Source: Zeus faber (lineage: Eukaryota; Chordata; Actinopteri; Zeiformes; Zeidae). Taken from it: a DNA stretch of 64,000 nt. Of the stretch, positions 34,150 to 62,609 are shown piece after piece. A program made the position numbers and the translations under genes. Position 1 is the first letter of the stretch, and each line of letters starts with the position of its first letter. The DNA lies in assembly GCA_960531495.1 (NCBI GenBank), contig OY482855.1, positions 7,969,026 to 8,033,025 of the forward strand, read 5' to 3'. The notes beneath the pieces were generated by a model, which had not been told where the DNA came from, did no database searches, and was given only the letters and a program-made list of their open reading frames with translations.

Positions 34150-34495
34150 TTCAGACAATATAAATAAGAGTGAATGCATGTCTTGACAGAGAGGCCTCTG
34201 TAAAGCCAGAGAATGGGGGCTTTCTTTGAGTGACCTTTGACCTCTCTCCAAGTTAGAGGGGGTACTAAGTAATTATCTCCATATGGTGTTTAAGCTCAGG
34301 AAAATAGGAGACAAGGAGGAATCAATACTTTGAGAAGAATATATAATGTTGCAAACCAAACAGTTTCAGTGTACTCTGCAAACCTCACTCAGACTGGTTA
34401 TGTCTTAATAAAGAGTCTTATATGTGTATCCAACTTACCTCAAGTGCTGCCTATTTGTTTAAAGAACCTAAGAGTGGGGTTTTCTCCACGACACT
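34150..34495 (+). mobile_element. Possible ERV 3' LTR segment
   Basis: aataaa at 34,407-34,412 is followed about 80 bp later by a ttctccacgaca end, similar to an R-U5 structure. It lies downstream of the plus-strand ERV pol remnant, where a 3' LTR would be. The start was not located and no target duplication was verified. The sequence 34,496-34,750 shows no feature. Confidence 0.35.
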
Positions 34496-34755
34496 ACCCA
34501 TGGATTAATAAATTATTTTTGTTTTATTTTAGTAAAAACAGGGGCGAAATGATGGCGATTTTATTATTTTCTTTGCTATGGTGAGTAACCATATAAACTT
34601 GTGTGTTTAACAATATATCTAAATCTATGTAATCACAGAAAAATTAATGCACACACATAATGACGAACACAACCTCATATTACTCCAGTCACATATTTTC
34701 CACAATTCACATCATTTCCACAGATATCCAAGCCTTGGAGTCCCAGACTCAGCTG

Positions 34756-35142
34756 TCATTGTTCAGGCCTCACCTTGACGCAGCTACAGAGAGCGAGAAC
34801 AACATTCGTCACATAGTTCACCAATGACCAGTTATGCCGAACTGACTTTAAATTGTTCCTGACTTCCCAAAATAAGTTGTTAATCCCAGAGAGCTGCCTT
34901 AAGCAGCTCTCTGGGATTGAGGACTGAGGAACCTCCCGGTCTGCGAACAACATGGGGTTCCGCCAATGTCCCAATTTCGCAATGTCAATTGTCCCAATGT
35001 CATCGTGGACAAACTTCCGGATTATGTTTTTAAACGTTTTGTTGAAGCCCTTGACCAGACCATCCGTCTGCGGGTGGTAAACGCTAGTCCGAATTGAGCA
35101 GACGCCCAGTAACCCATACAGTTTGCACAGTGTGCATGACAT
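34756..35142 (-). pseudogene. Ty3/gypsy integrase fragment
   Basis: A 128-codon minus-strand frame with SVYHPQTDGLVKGFNKTFK, the integrase core segment around the catalytic Glu region of Ty3/gypsy elements. The motif usually reads YHPQTDGLVERFN. Here E-R is replaced by K-G, so the catalytic Glu is lost. A perfect 16-bp inverted repeat lies inside (34,882-34,918). Confidence 0.85.
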
Positions 35143-35149
35143 AAACTAA

Positions 35150-35750
35150 GTGCTCTGACTAAATCCTGACGGATTTTAGGGACTAAGAATTGGGTAATGA
35201 CGGCCTGTAACTTACTGCCTATACGACTGAGGAAAGAACAAAAAAAGTCGTACAGTACTTACGTAGTATTATTACAACAGGTACAACAATGGTGCACTCT
35301 GGTCTGATACCAAGGTATGAGAGATGAGACACGGTTCTGTCTCATCTTATAGCCCCCCCCAGTGGAAAACTACTGGGAGGACGGCACACAGAATGAGTGA
35401 AAATGTACAGAGTTGTACAATATCGAAACTGAAAGTTACAGACATCGAGACAGAGAGCTAGAGAGAGAGCGAGAAGTTTGACCAAAACTCGTCAAATAGA
35501 CTTCAGTAACTTCTTCTCCTGACTGAGCGTCACGGTTCACTCGATATACACTATCTCTAGTCACAGGAAAATACGGGTGAGTGAGCGCAGCATCCGGAAG
35601 CACTAACACACCATTGATTTTATCTACCCGCTCAAAGGCCCTGCAAAGCTAGCGTCCCGCGATTGTTTCCGAGGAGAGTCCTCTGTGGGATGGCCTGGGG
35701 ATTCTGGGGAAATTCCCCCCTGGGCTCCCCCTCCTCCGCTCTGGTGAACT
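35150..35750 (-). other. Non-coding stretch inside the gypsy element
   Basis: Between integrase and protease, where RT and RNase H should lie, no RT motif is found on either strand. On the minus strand there is a TATA-like ctataagatgagac near 35,345 and a ttggtatcagacc near 35,320, suggesting that an LTR-type sequence occupies the place. Part of it (35,461-35,510) resembles 24,028-24,075. Confidence 0.4.
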
Positions 35751-35753
35751 CCA

Positions 35754-36002
35754 CTAGTGCAAAATCAGGAGGTGCCACAGGCAAGAACTAACCGCAGCCT
35801 TTCCCAAATGCGTTTTCCCTTTATAGCGAATTTCAAGCTGCACTATCGGATATGTGTGAATATCCCCATGCACACAACAAATATCCACACAAGATGCCTC
35901 TACCAAAGCCCCAGGTTGAATTAGGTGTTGCTGAATCATCGTCTGCGAGCAGCCCGAGTCCAGCAAAACCTGATGTCGACTCCCTTGTAACCTTACCGGC
36001 AC
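35754..36002 (-). pseudogene. Ty3/gypsy protease fragment
   Basis: The minus-strand frame has VLLDSGCSQTMI, an aspartic-protease active site (DSG), with a downstream hydrophobic segment. It lies directly after the gag nucleocapsid in element sense. Confidence 0.75.
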
Positions 36003-36971
36003 ATGGTAGGCCCCTTCTCAACCAGGGGAGGGATTCGACGGACCAGCGACCCGAACAACCTGGCCGACCTCCATGATTGGGCAGTCCTGGAAGTCTTGGT
36101 CGGGTCTCCCGCATCGCCAGCATACCTGCCAAGGCCTCTGCCCAGCGTTCGGTGGTCTTGAGGATGCGCAACCCAGGAAGGATGGGGGGGGGGGGGGGGG
36201 GGTAGGAGGTGGTCTCCCTCTGGTGGTCGTCCCTCCTCTAGCAGGTGAAGAGAGGCTGGTGATGGCCGACAGGTCCCTGGTTTTGTTACTGGCTGGTCCC
36301 TCTCTGGTCCGGTGTGGTAGGTGCTGGTGTGGGCGGCGGCGTCCGCGTGGTCCTCCGCGAGGGCTATGGCGGCTTGGAGGGAGGCTGGTCAGTGGCATCT
36401 TACCCAGCTAGCGGCATGTTCTGGGAAATTGTCGATGAACTGTTCGGTGGCCACCGCCTCAACGATCTGGTGCGGGGGAGCGCGCCTTCGGTCAGAGCCA
36501 CCGCTGGGCTGCGTGCAGGGGCTGCTGGCCGTGCAGGAACGGCCGGCCCGCGGTGTCGTAGGGGAGTTACCGGTGGCCCAGGCGGTGGCCCTCAGGTGTC
36601 CTTCCTACCCGTTCCATCACTGCCCTCCAGACGACAGCGTAGCCCATCTGCTGCTACGGAGGTAGGGCATGCACCGCCAGCTGGGCTTCTCCCGAGAGGA
36701 GGGGAATGAGCCGCCACACCTGCTCGCCTCGGAATCATCTTCCCCCATCTTCTTCTGTAGCGGGTGGGGGGGCCGAGCGGTTGTTCCTCGCCGGGTCAGG
36801 CGCGCTCACGGAGAAGGACCTGGATGGCCTGCTGGCTTTCCCCCTGGTCCCGCTTGCGGACCCTCGCCATCTCCTGGAACTGCAGGGCTTGTTGTTCCTG
36901 TATTATGGCGAGGGCCGCCACCATCTGTTCCGGGGGGGGGGCGACCGGGATTCTGCCTCAGGTTGCTCCAT
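36003..36971 (-). pseudogene. Ty3/gypsy gag, frameshifted
   Basis: A minus-strand ATG at 36,971 (MEQPEAESRS) lies 8 bp after a primer-site-like tggcacctgaaca. The central part near 36,560-36,700 reads LLSGEAQLAVHALPP and MGYAVVWRAVM, typical gag capsid sequence. The C-terminal part (36,018-36,398) is Pro/Arg-rich and ends in CWRCGRPDQDFQDC, a knuckle lacking its His. A poly-G run (36,183-36,202) and other indels shift the frame. Confidence 0.75.
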
Positions 36972-36989
36972 GTTTGTTCAGGTGCCACT

Positions 36990-37400
36990 TGTAGAGGTGT
37001 GTACTGGCACAGGGCCAGGGGATGACGAAGAGGAGGCAGGAGGAGGCGAAACAGTGCCGGTTGGTGTGTTTATTGCAGGATCTTTTTTAAAGCAAACAGT
37101 GGCTCGTGGGCCAAAAGGAAAAACTCATATATAAATAGTCCATGTGGATCACCACTTTCCGATCTTCCGCTGTCTGTCTGGTAGCTTATCTGTCGGGCGG
37201 AACTTGCCCTGTGCGATCTGTCTCACAGGCACGCCGATCCTTACTACGCGGACAACCAAAAAATTATTCCTTCATCAGATCAGACAAATCAGCGGAGTCC
37301 CTCAGTTGATTCCTCCGATCCACAGCAGCTGAGCGCCCTACGGGATGGAAGCCTACACCGCCTGTCTGCAGCAGTGGCTTGACCACGCCCCCTTGGTCTG
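36990..37400 (-). mobile_element. Ty3/gypsy 5' LTR
   Basis: On the minus strand: a TATA-like tatttatatatgag near 37,120-37,135, aataaa at 37,069-37,074, and an end cctctaca at 36,990 just before the primer-binding-like site. The upstream border is estimated. The matching 3' LTR beyond the integrase was not recognised. Confidence 0.55.
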
Positions 37401-39590
37401 CCATAGTGAACAATTAAGCGATCTTGCTGATCTTGTCATCTGACAGATAAAGAATTTAACTATTTATTTTCCAGAGAATGGACATCCTTCACTGATGACT
37501 CTTTAGAAATGTTACCATCCTTGGTCTGGGAAAAGCCAAAGGCAGTTCTGAGAGGTACTGTAGTGTGCCTACAGTATGACTACTCTAGAGCAGAAGTCTA
37601 CCATTATTCCAAAGTATGGATAAATGTGTCCCCAGGTCTCATCAAATTCACCCCATTTTGATTTACAAACAGAAATCTGTTTTGAACCGAATTAATAACT
37701 TAATTAAAAAAAACAACACACAAGTATTTGAGACTTTGAAATGAATTTGCTTCTTATTGTCTCTTTTTTTAGTCTGAAAGTGTGATAGTTATAATCCCAA
37801 ATTGAAGAATAAAGCCTTTTTCTTTTACTTTAAAATGATCTATAATGAATTTTGAAAAGACACTGGTAACATGATTTATAATCTCTCTGTGTATAATCTG
37901 ATGAAACCCATTGTATGCATTTTTTGTGTTTTTATGACATCTTCTTTCGAAAACCAGACATCGTCAATGTGTATCCATCTAGTATCCATGTGCTAACTTT
38001 GCTAAGTCTGCAACATCCGCCTTGTCAGCTCGCTCAGGGTCAGTTCAATGCAGTGCCATGAAGGTGAGAATACGCGTGCACTCCAATATTAGGGGAGGCT
38101 GATTTGACCATAGAGTTGAGAGTGATGGTGTGCTGCAAGACATACCACAATTCAACCCGGTCCCGTGTTTTTCGTGCTCAAAGTCATGAAAAATTGCATC
38201 CCACGAATGTCCGACTTTTTCCCGTGCAACAAATAACTACATTTAAACCAATTCATTTGAATGTGGAGATTTTTTTTGTGCTCGCAAAACTAAATGTAAA
38301 GCAATTCATTTGAATGAGGAGATTTTCTTCCACTTTAGAAGGTGGCCATGGGGAGGAGGGGTGCGCAGATACGTACACTCAAACAAAAACTAACCAGACA
38401 AAAGTGTGCCACCCTGAGGAGGTGAGGGGGGACCGTAGATGTATTACAATTTTAAATGCATGGGTTTAAATTTTGTTTAGACTAGCATGAAATAAAATCA
38501 GGATATTGCTTTCCCTTTTTTTTTACTAAATGATCTAATCAATTGAAGGTTTTGCGAGAATAGGGATATACTGTAGGGTCATACCCACATCATACCCATG
38601 AATTTCATTCATAGATACAATTTCATTGGCACAATGTAGCCATCAGCCAGTGCAGTAGACATTTCCATGGTAACAGCGAGCTCCACCAATCAGACACGTC
38701 GCTGTTATACTTTATGGGTAGTGTAGTACTTCTCCATGACATTGTGATTAAAACATGTTTTTCTTAAAGCAAGGTTGAAATTATATCGACTTGTGTCTTC
38801 TTCATGAGCAAAAATGAAATATTATATACATTGCGTAATATTTAGGAAATTATTTTTGAACATTTGAAACAATAACCCTTGCCAACTACAAAAACGTTAA
38901 TTCTGTGCCATTTTGTTTTGCATTCTGATGCAATTACCTGGGTAAAGTAGTTTTATTGTTATTATCTAAAAAGATAAAGGTTTGGATGAAAAATGACGTG
39001 CATGGGTTAATTTGGTCGGGGAATATACCTGCGTTATCAGAATCTACATATGTAATTTCCAAATCCCTGAATTATATGTTAGGTCATTTTTGACATGGTT
39101 ATATTGACACCATCTAAAAGTACATATCCAGAGTTGTCCAAAACAGTTGACCTAATTTTGGTAGCTCTTTTAATTACTGAGATATAAGGCTCCAAAGGTG
39201 ACCTCCGGTCAGGGTTCAAAGGTCAAAATCTCAGTTTAGGGTCAACTGAAATCTCTCAAACACACATATGTTAACCTCCAAGACAAGACCTTCCCAAAAA
39301 TCAGTTTGGTTTTGTTCTACAACAAAGTAAGAAAAATAAAATGGTTCCTTCCCCATGCCTCTCCTGTTGCCTCCCAAAATAAATAATAAAAAAATGTATT
39401 GAAGAATTCCTATGAAAATTCCATCTGCCAACTCAGCCGCCGCCGAATGACTCTTCTGACTCATTCAGTGTGACTTGTCAAGCAAGAACTGTCACAATAC
39501 AAGGGTCACAAATACAAATGGAAGACTGATTTATTTATTTAGTATTTAATTAAATATATTTTTAGAGTACTACAGATGCAATGTTTGCTT
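37401..39590. other. AT-rich intergenic stretch without recognised gene
   Basis: I see no conserved coding motif here on either strand. A short direct repeat (ttcatttgaatg.ggagatttt) occurs at about 38,250-38,275 and 38,305-38,330. Confidence 0.6.
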
Positions 39591-39599
39591 TGAGAATGC

Positions 39600-40680
39600 T
39601 GATGGAAAAGTACAGGGAAGTTCAGAGGAAGTTGCACTGCGGCTTTTGACGATTTAGAAAAAGCATATCGATAGGGTGCCGAGAGAGGAAGTGTGGTATT
39701 ACATGAGGAAGTCGGGGGTGGTACGTAAGAGTGGTACAGGATAGGTAGGAGGTCAGTCAGACAGTAGTAAGGTGTGCAGTAGGTGTGACAGGGGCATTCA
39801 AAATGGAGGTGGGATTGCTTCAAGGATCAGCGCTGAGCCCTTTCTTGTTTGCAATGTTGATGGACAGGTTAACAGATGAAATCAGGCAGGAGTCTCTGTG
39901 GACTATGATGTTCGCGGATGACATTGTGATCTGTAGTGAGGGTAGGGAGCAGATTTGAGGAGAGCCTGGAGAAGTGGAGGCATGCATTAGAGAGAAGAGG
40001 AATGAAAGTCAGCAGAGTAAGACAGAATACATGTGCCTGAATGGGAGGGAGGGCGGCGAAAAGCTGGGAATGCAAGGAGTGGAGGTGGAGAAGGCGGATG
40101 AGTTCAAGAACTTGGGGTCGACCATCCAATGCAGCGCAGAGTGCGGGAGAGAGGTGAAGAAGAGAGTGCAGCAGGGTGGAGTGGGTGGAGAAGAGTGTCC
40201 GGAGTGATCTGCGACAGAAGGGTTCCAGCAAAGTGAAGGGGAAGGTCTTACAGGACGGTAGTGAGACCAGCTATGTTGTACGGTTTGATACTGATAAAAA
40301 GGCAGGTGGCTGAACTGGGGGTGGCAGAGTTGAGGATGTTGAGATTTTCATTGGGAGTGACAAGGATGGACAGGATTAAGAATGAGTACATTAGAGGTAC
40401 AGCTCAGGTTGGGCAGTTTGGTGGAAAAGTGAGAGAGGCCACATTGAGATGGTTTGGACACGTGTAGGAGAGATGAGTTCGATTGGGAGAAGGATGCTGA
40501 GGATGGAGCTGCCAGGCAAGAGCAAAAGAGGAAGGCCAAAGAGAAGGTTTATGGATGTGGTGAGGGAGGACATGCAGGCGGTTGGTGTAAGGGAGGATGA
40601 TGCGCAGAACAGAAGGTATAGGAGGCTGATGATCCGCTGTGGCGACCCCTAACGGGAGCAGCTGAAAGAAGAAGAAGAAA
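39600..40680 (+). mobile_element. RTE-like LINE, 3' half
   Basis: Plus-strand RT remnant. It reads LLQGSALSPFLFAMLMDRL near 39,815-39,870, then the catalytic FADDIVICSE at 39,911-39,940, then SKTEYMCLN and VDEF-like KADEFKNLGSTIQ (40,010-40,130). The C-terminal part has MLRFSLGVTRMDRIKNEYIRG and RWFGHV (40,335-40,467) and ends MIRCGDP near 40,650. A GAAGAAGAAGAA tail follows (40,667-40,679). This order and the FADD box mark RTE/Expander-type elements of fish. Stops at 39,956 and later make it inactive; the 5' half is missing. Confidence 0.88.
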
Positions 40681-40917
40681 TAAATATTCATTTATTACAT
40701 TTATTATGATTTTTAAATGCAAAAAACAAACATATATACCAAAAAAAGTAATTGATAAAAAAAGATATGACTTACGTTGTGTAAACAATTTTTCAAATAA
40801 ATATAGCAAAAATTTGATGTGATTAATTATGTTCATATGTGTTATCACATACGTCTAAACGCGCATTTAAATGGTCAATTCACGCGTGGACCGTTTGCAG
40901 AAGTATTCGTGTATTGT

Positions 40918-40918
<1 letters not shown>

Positions 40919-40980
<62 letters not shown>
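40919..40980. repeat. AC dinucleotide microsatellite
   Basis: (AC)31 roughly 420 bp upstream of the nbr1 start codon. Confidence 0.97.
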
Positions 40981-40982
<2 letters not shown>

Positions 40983-41081
40983 GTCGTGGGGGGTCGGAGT
41001 AGATCTATTTTATTACGTTCCTGTGAATTGTGACACAGAAGTCCTTCCATGACGATCGCATCTCAAACAAAGCAGTCGACC

Positions 41082-41162
41082 TCTCCATCTCCAACTCCAT
41101 CTCCGTCTCCGTCTCCATCTCCATCTCCGTCTCCATCTCCGTCTCCATCTCCATCTCCGTCC
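41082..41162. repeat. Hexanucleotide (CATCTC/CGTCTC) minisatellite
   Basis: About 13 copies of a 6-bp unit alternating between ccatct and ccgtct. They end 235 bp before the nbr1 ATG. Arg/Trp-rich minus-strand frames across it are artefacts. Confidence 0.95.
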
Positions 41163-41396
41163 CAGTGAAACGCGCACTTGGTTACGAACGTTGACGCTCG
41201 TGAAGACGGACGCCGCGCTCTTCCGGACACGTGACCATGGCCTGGGCGTGTCCAGGGCGCTGATGTAAACAGTAAACGCGTCCCTCGTCCCCGCGGCCAA
41301 GTCGCAGCCGAATCGCTCCGTGTCCCGCCCGACGTCGCGTTTACGTCCCCTACGCTTTTGTAACGATGCGTTGAAACGCGGCGGGACTGCGGAGCT
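41163..41396 (+). promoter_or_regulatory. nbr1: Likely nbr1 CpG-rich promoter and 5' UTR
   Basis: CpG density rises sharply here compared with the AT-rich flanks, and no TATA box is seen near the start codon. A palindromic E-box CACGTG lies at 41,228-41,233 in the context acacgtgacc, close to the GTCACGTGAC element bound by TFEB-type factors at autophagy and lysosome genes. A CRE-like gacgtcg lies at 41,330-41,336. Promoter identity is inferred from position and composition. Transcription start is not determinable. Confidence 0.55.
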
Positions 41397-58477
<17,081 letters not shown>

Positions 58478-58766
58478 GGTTCGGGGGGGGGGGGGTTGGG
58501 GTTGGGGTGGTTCGGGGCCTCCTGGTCGGACAAAGCGAACAGGAAGACGACGGATCGCAAAGAGACACTCTGGCAAACTCTCTGGGAAACGTGTTAGACT
58601 ATCAAACAGAGGCAGTCTCCAGCCCTGCTCTTAGCAAAGGCCGGCCACTCTCGCTTTGCATAGCAATTGTACAAAGATGAAAATATAGAGTTTAGCCGTT
58701 CGCAGCGGCACATTGGACGCTTTGCTTAGGAAATTAGATAACGACCGGGAGGGAAGAAAAGGGGGA

Positions 58767-58772
58767 AATAAA
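58767..58772 (+). terminator. nbr1: Proximal polyadenylation signal of nbr1
   Basis: aataaa 290 bp after the stop codon, with a T/GT-containing stretch downstream (58,793-58,805). Confidence 0.6.
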
Positions 58773-60909
58773 GTATTTCAAAGTGATGCATCGTAGGTCT
58801 TTGCTTCCTCCCTCGAAAACTTGGGAACTTATTTAAAGGTCAAATCATGTCACTTAGGAATATAAGTGTGTATGGGTGTCGACCTCCACAGACTGAACAG
58901 AATACACTCAGCATGAATGTACTGTAGTGTGACAACATTCCCTTTATATGATGTATTATTTATGAAACACTAAAAAGAATTATAGGGGAAAAACTACAGT
59001 GCTTAATTGCTATAGCCTCCTTTCATGAAAGATTTCAGTTGTGATGTTTTGGCCAGAAAATGTGTTGTTCCCCTTAACTTCCTTAGAGTGGAGTTTACCA
59101 TTACTTAGTCATACCACTGAGCAGTTATGATTAAAATGACTTATTCCTAAAAAAATGTATATATATTAATGTCTCCTTTCCGTTCTGGGTAGATCTACTG
59201 TAGCTCCCGCAGGAATTCACCTACTGGTTAATCTTCATACATGGAAGGACTGACGGAAGGTTAGGTAACTGGATTTAATGCATCTGCGCCAACTGGTTAT
59301 TCCAGGGAATGGGTTCCTTTAGGAAAGGTTGGAATGAGTTCATCATCCTCATTCTCCCATGTTGTTTATTGTAGTTACACTTGTGTTTTTACACTTGTGT
59401 TTTTATTTCATTTTTGTTTTGAGAGAGGGAGTGGAGCTATTTAAAAAGGATGTAGAGTATTTAACATGCATCGACCTAGGATAGATCCGTGTTTAAGAGT
59501 GTTTCTATGATATTGTACAGGAGTGCTTGAAAAGCAACATGTTGCTTCAGAAAAAAATGAAAATGTGTTTCATTGTTATGGTTTTTTTTAGTTGTGTTGT
59601 TTGCTGAATGCTCGAAGGGCAGTTGGGGAATATAAAAATAATCTAGTAATAATTTAGTGTGTGTATTTATTCCGGCTTGCTCTTTTTTGTTGTGATAAGA
59701 TTTGCCCTGGTTTTTAGTTGCTTATTGTAAATTACTTTTTGGTTTTGAATTGTTTTGCACAAAAGATTTGAGTTGTGAGAGTTGAGATGTGAATTCTGGG
59801 CTCTTTCTGCACTTACAATGTTGTCGTCGTGCAATTTCACGCAGAAGACTGATGGAATATATTCCATTTTGATTTTATTGCGTCAATTGTCTTAACTATG
59901 ATGACTTGTTTTCCTTTTCTTATTTTTTTCATTCCTAGTAAAGTGGAAGGTTGTCTCTCTGTGGCTAAAGTGTTTACCTCCAGTCCAGCTGCAAAGATAC
60001 AAATGGCTTTATCTTCATGAATTCCAATCATTTACAATCTCATTCTATGTTTTCTTCTTTGGCGTGGGACAATGTGTTTGGGTTATGAACAGACTTTTAG
60101 CCATAAAACACAATGGTCTCCAGCTTGTTCTAAAAGGGATTTAATTAAATACTAAATGAAGTATATTGAAGAGCTGATATTGCAGTGATTACAATCAAGC
60201 TTTTGTGTTTGGACAAAAGTGATAAGGAAATGAAGCAGCTCATGTTCGGTCAGGAAACTCTTGCAACATTATGAGAAACTGGATCTCATTTGTAGGCTAC
60301 TAAGTCCCAAAAAAGCAGAGCTATATTCTGCATTAATTAATAAAAGCTTATTTAGAAGTGAGAGTTGTCCTGGCTGGAATTTGACTCATTTGCTGATGAC
60401 ACCCAGAAGACGAACGAGGCGTGTGAACGATTAAAATAGGCATTTTATTTGGAGTAGAGTTTTGGAAACGGCAATGCGTCTCGTGATTGAGTGTCGTCGG
60501 GCTTTTCTCATGCTCCCGCCAAATATTAAAGTGGTCAACCTTTGTGGAAGATTATCGTTTGTCCAGTTAACATTCACAGGCTGGTTTACCGCAGCCGACT
60601 AAATTTCCATATCAGTTTGGTCCCGGAGAAGGACGAGCAGGCCATTTAGTTTGGCGACACTAACTATATCATAGTATTAACCTGGTAAAAAATGTGCAAT
60701 TGGTCGAAGGGGGAGAAAGAAAACGCAAATTTTATTGCATTGCATCATAGCGTGCTTCAAGCGTATGCGTTCAGGGGAGATTTTTCATATCGGGGCTTAA
60801 ACACAAGTATAGTATCCAGGATGTGGGGTGGGGGCGGGGTGGGATGGAATGTTTAAGCGTTTTCTTATGTGTTGCACTTTAATGACATTGTATGTGATCT
60901 GTGTCTCTA

Positions 60910-60915
60910 ATTAAA
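60910..60915 (+). terminator. nbr1: Distal polyadenylation signal candidate of nbr1
   Basis: attaaa followed 25-40 bp later by a tattgtgtctttatt GU/U-rich stretch, a good cleavage-site context. Another aataaa is at 60,339-60,344. Confidence 0.45.
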
Positions 60916-60935
60916 GTCACTACATTTATCCCACG

Positions 60936-62546
60936 ACTTATTGTGTCTTTATTACACGGCTGGTCAGTTATTTCTGAAGTTTCCAGCAATCCGTTAATAA
61001 TGACCGTTGAACAACCACTGCGCCGCCTGGTTTCGCGTCTGTCGTATCACTCCGCCGACATGCTAATGCTAAGACTAGCTTGTGGCGCCATCTTGTGGGA
61101 CTACATAGAAACTACAATGGAAGACTTAATGCGGATGTCATCAAAACCGTCCTATTAATTACTTTAAATAATTGACATTCATGTAATGTAATTGTTATGT
61201 AATGTAATTTATGAACAATTGAATTAATCATATCTTGATTAATGTTAATGTACTATTCAACATCAATAACAATAAATGGCTAGTCACTAACTACTGTGTT
61301 CTCGCAGCCAGTTGACATGGACTATTGTTTTTAGCTTAAACTAGGCATACTAGTTATACAATCTTTTCAAATCAATATTCCACCTCAATGTATTGTTTTA
61401 TTTAGTAAGTTGTGTAATTTGTGATAATGTTAAGCCAGTCGATCATGATTGTGAAATAACCCCCTCCGTTGATCACCCGGTGGGGGGTTATTTTGTGGCT
61501 GCACATCATCCTTTACTTAGGACATTATGCACCGTGCATTACCGACGCATTGCTGCCATGAACTGAAAGATGCAATTTATTTTTAAATGAAGGCTCTGTA
61601 AAAATAGGAAGTGATGAAATGGCTGTCCTCCACCCGTCTATTTTTAAGTGATGTCAGCGCTAGAATGACAATCATTGACTCCAAAGTAAACAGGGGGTCG
61701 AGGCTGTTGGCTGGTTCCTACCGGGTCTCAATGCGGATCCGCTGGATCAGCCGGTGGGTAAGGACAGACAATCTGACGTCGTGGTCTGGCGAATGGTCAC
61801 GTTTGGTCAAGCGGAAAAAAGAAATGCATTTTAAAAAGAAAACACAACTGCTGACAACGCACTTGAATTACATGTCGCGCGTTTCAAGTGCAAATATGAA
61901 AAACGGTCGAATACGGTCTTTAAATCACGTTGTAGCATAGCATAACTAGCATAGTTTAGCATAATTACTGAAATACTCAAGTAGCCTGATTAAATAACTC
62001 GCAGTTGCAGTCGAAAGTGTCAGATGTGTCCCTTTGTTTGTTTTGCTCGCGCCAGGTCGGTTGTGTTTGAGGTAAGTACTGGAGCTAAGTTGCGCTGAGG
62101 GTCATTTAAGGAGGATTTAAGGAGGAGGATTCGTGTCGATTACGCACATTTGAGCCATTTTAGTCAAAGTTGAGCTTATCGTGCGTGACGACCGGGTGTC
62201 GCGACACTTTCGACGGCGTACGTGCGTGACCGTATGTACGCGACGAACAGACCTCTTGAAGCTTGTCCCTCGGGTGTTGTCGTAGGGTGGCTGGGGCTGC
62301 TCGGGGAGGGAGTGGAGCGTCGATGCCGAAGCGCTGAGCTTTTCGGACTTATTCCGCCATCGCAGCGGGTTTTCACAAATATGTTCCGCGTCCTTCAAGG
62401 TCTTTTTTTTTTTTTTTGCAAAGTGCGCCGTACCTTTTTTCCACTATTTGGGTTTAAGTAGCACTTTGCCCAGGACGGGAGAACGGGGCAGCGTTACGGG
62501 GCTGATGGACACCGTGAGTCGGAATCCCGGTGTGTCCTACACCGAG

Positions 62547-62609
<63 letters not shown>

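Larger units (their letters stand above)
58478..60935 (+). other. nbr1: nbr1 3' UTR and downstream region
   Basis: After the stop codon no further coding motif appears. Several polyadenylation signals lie here (58,767, 60,339, 60,910), so the 3' UTR could be about 0.3 or 2.4 kb. Confidence 0.6.

Noticed and set aside
38100-38340. Short direct repeat around ttcatttgaatg
   Set aside because: Only two imperfect copies in AT-rich DNA; no array and no CRISPR-like spacing.
61611-61940. 109-codon plus-strand frame
   Set aside because: No similarity recognised, no splice or promoter context; basic composition typical of chance frames.
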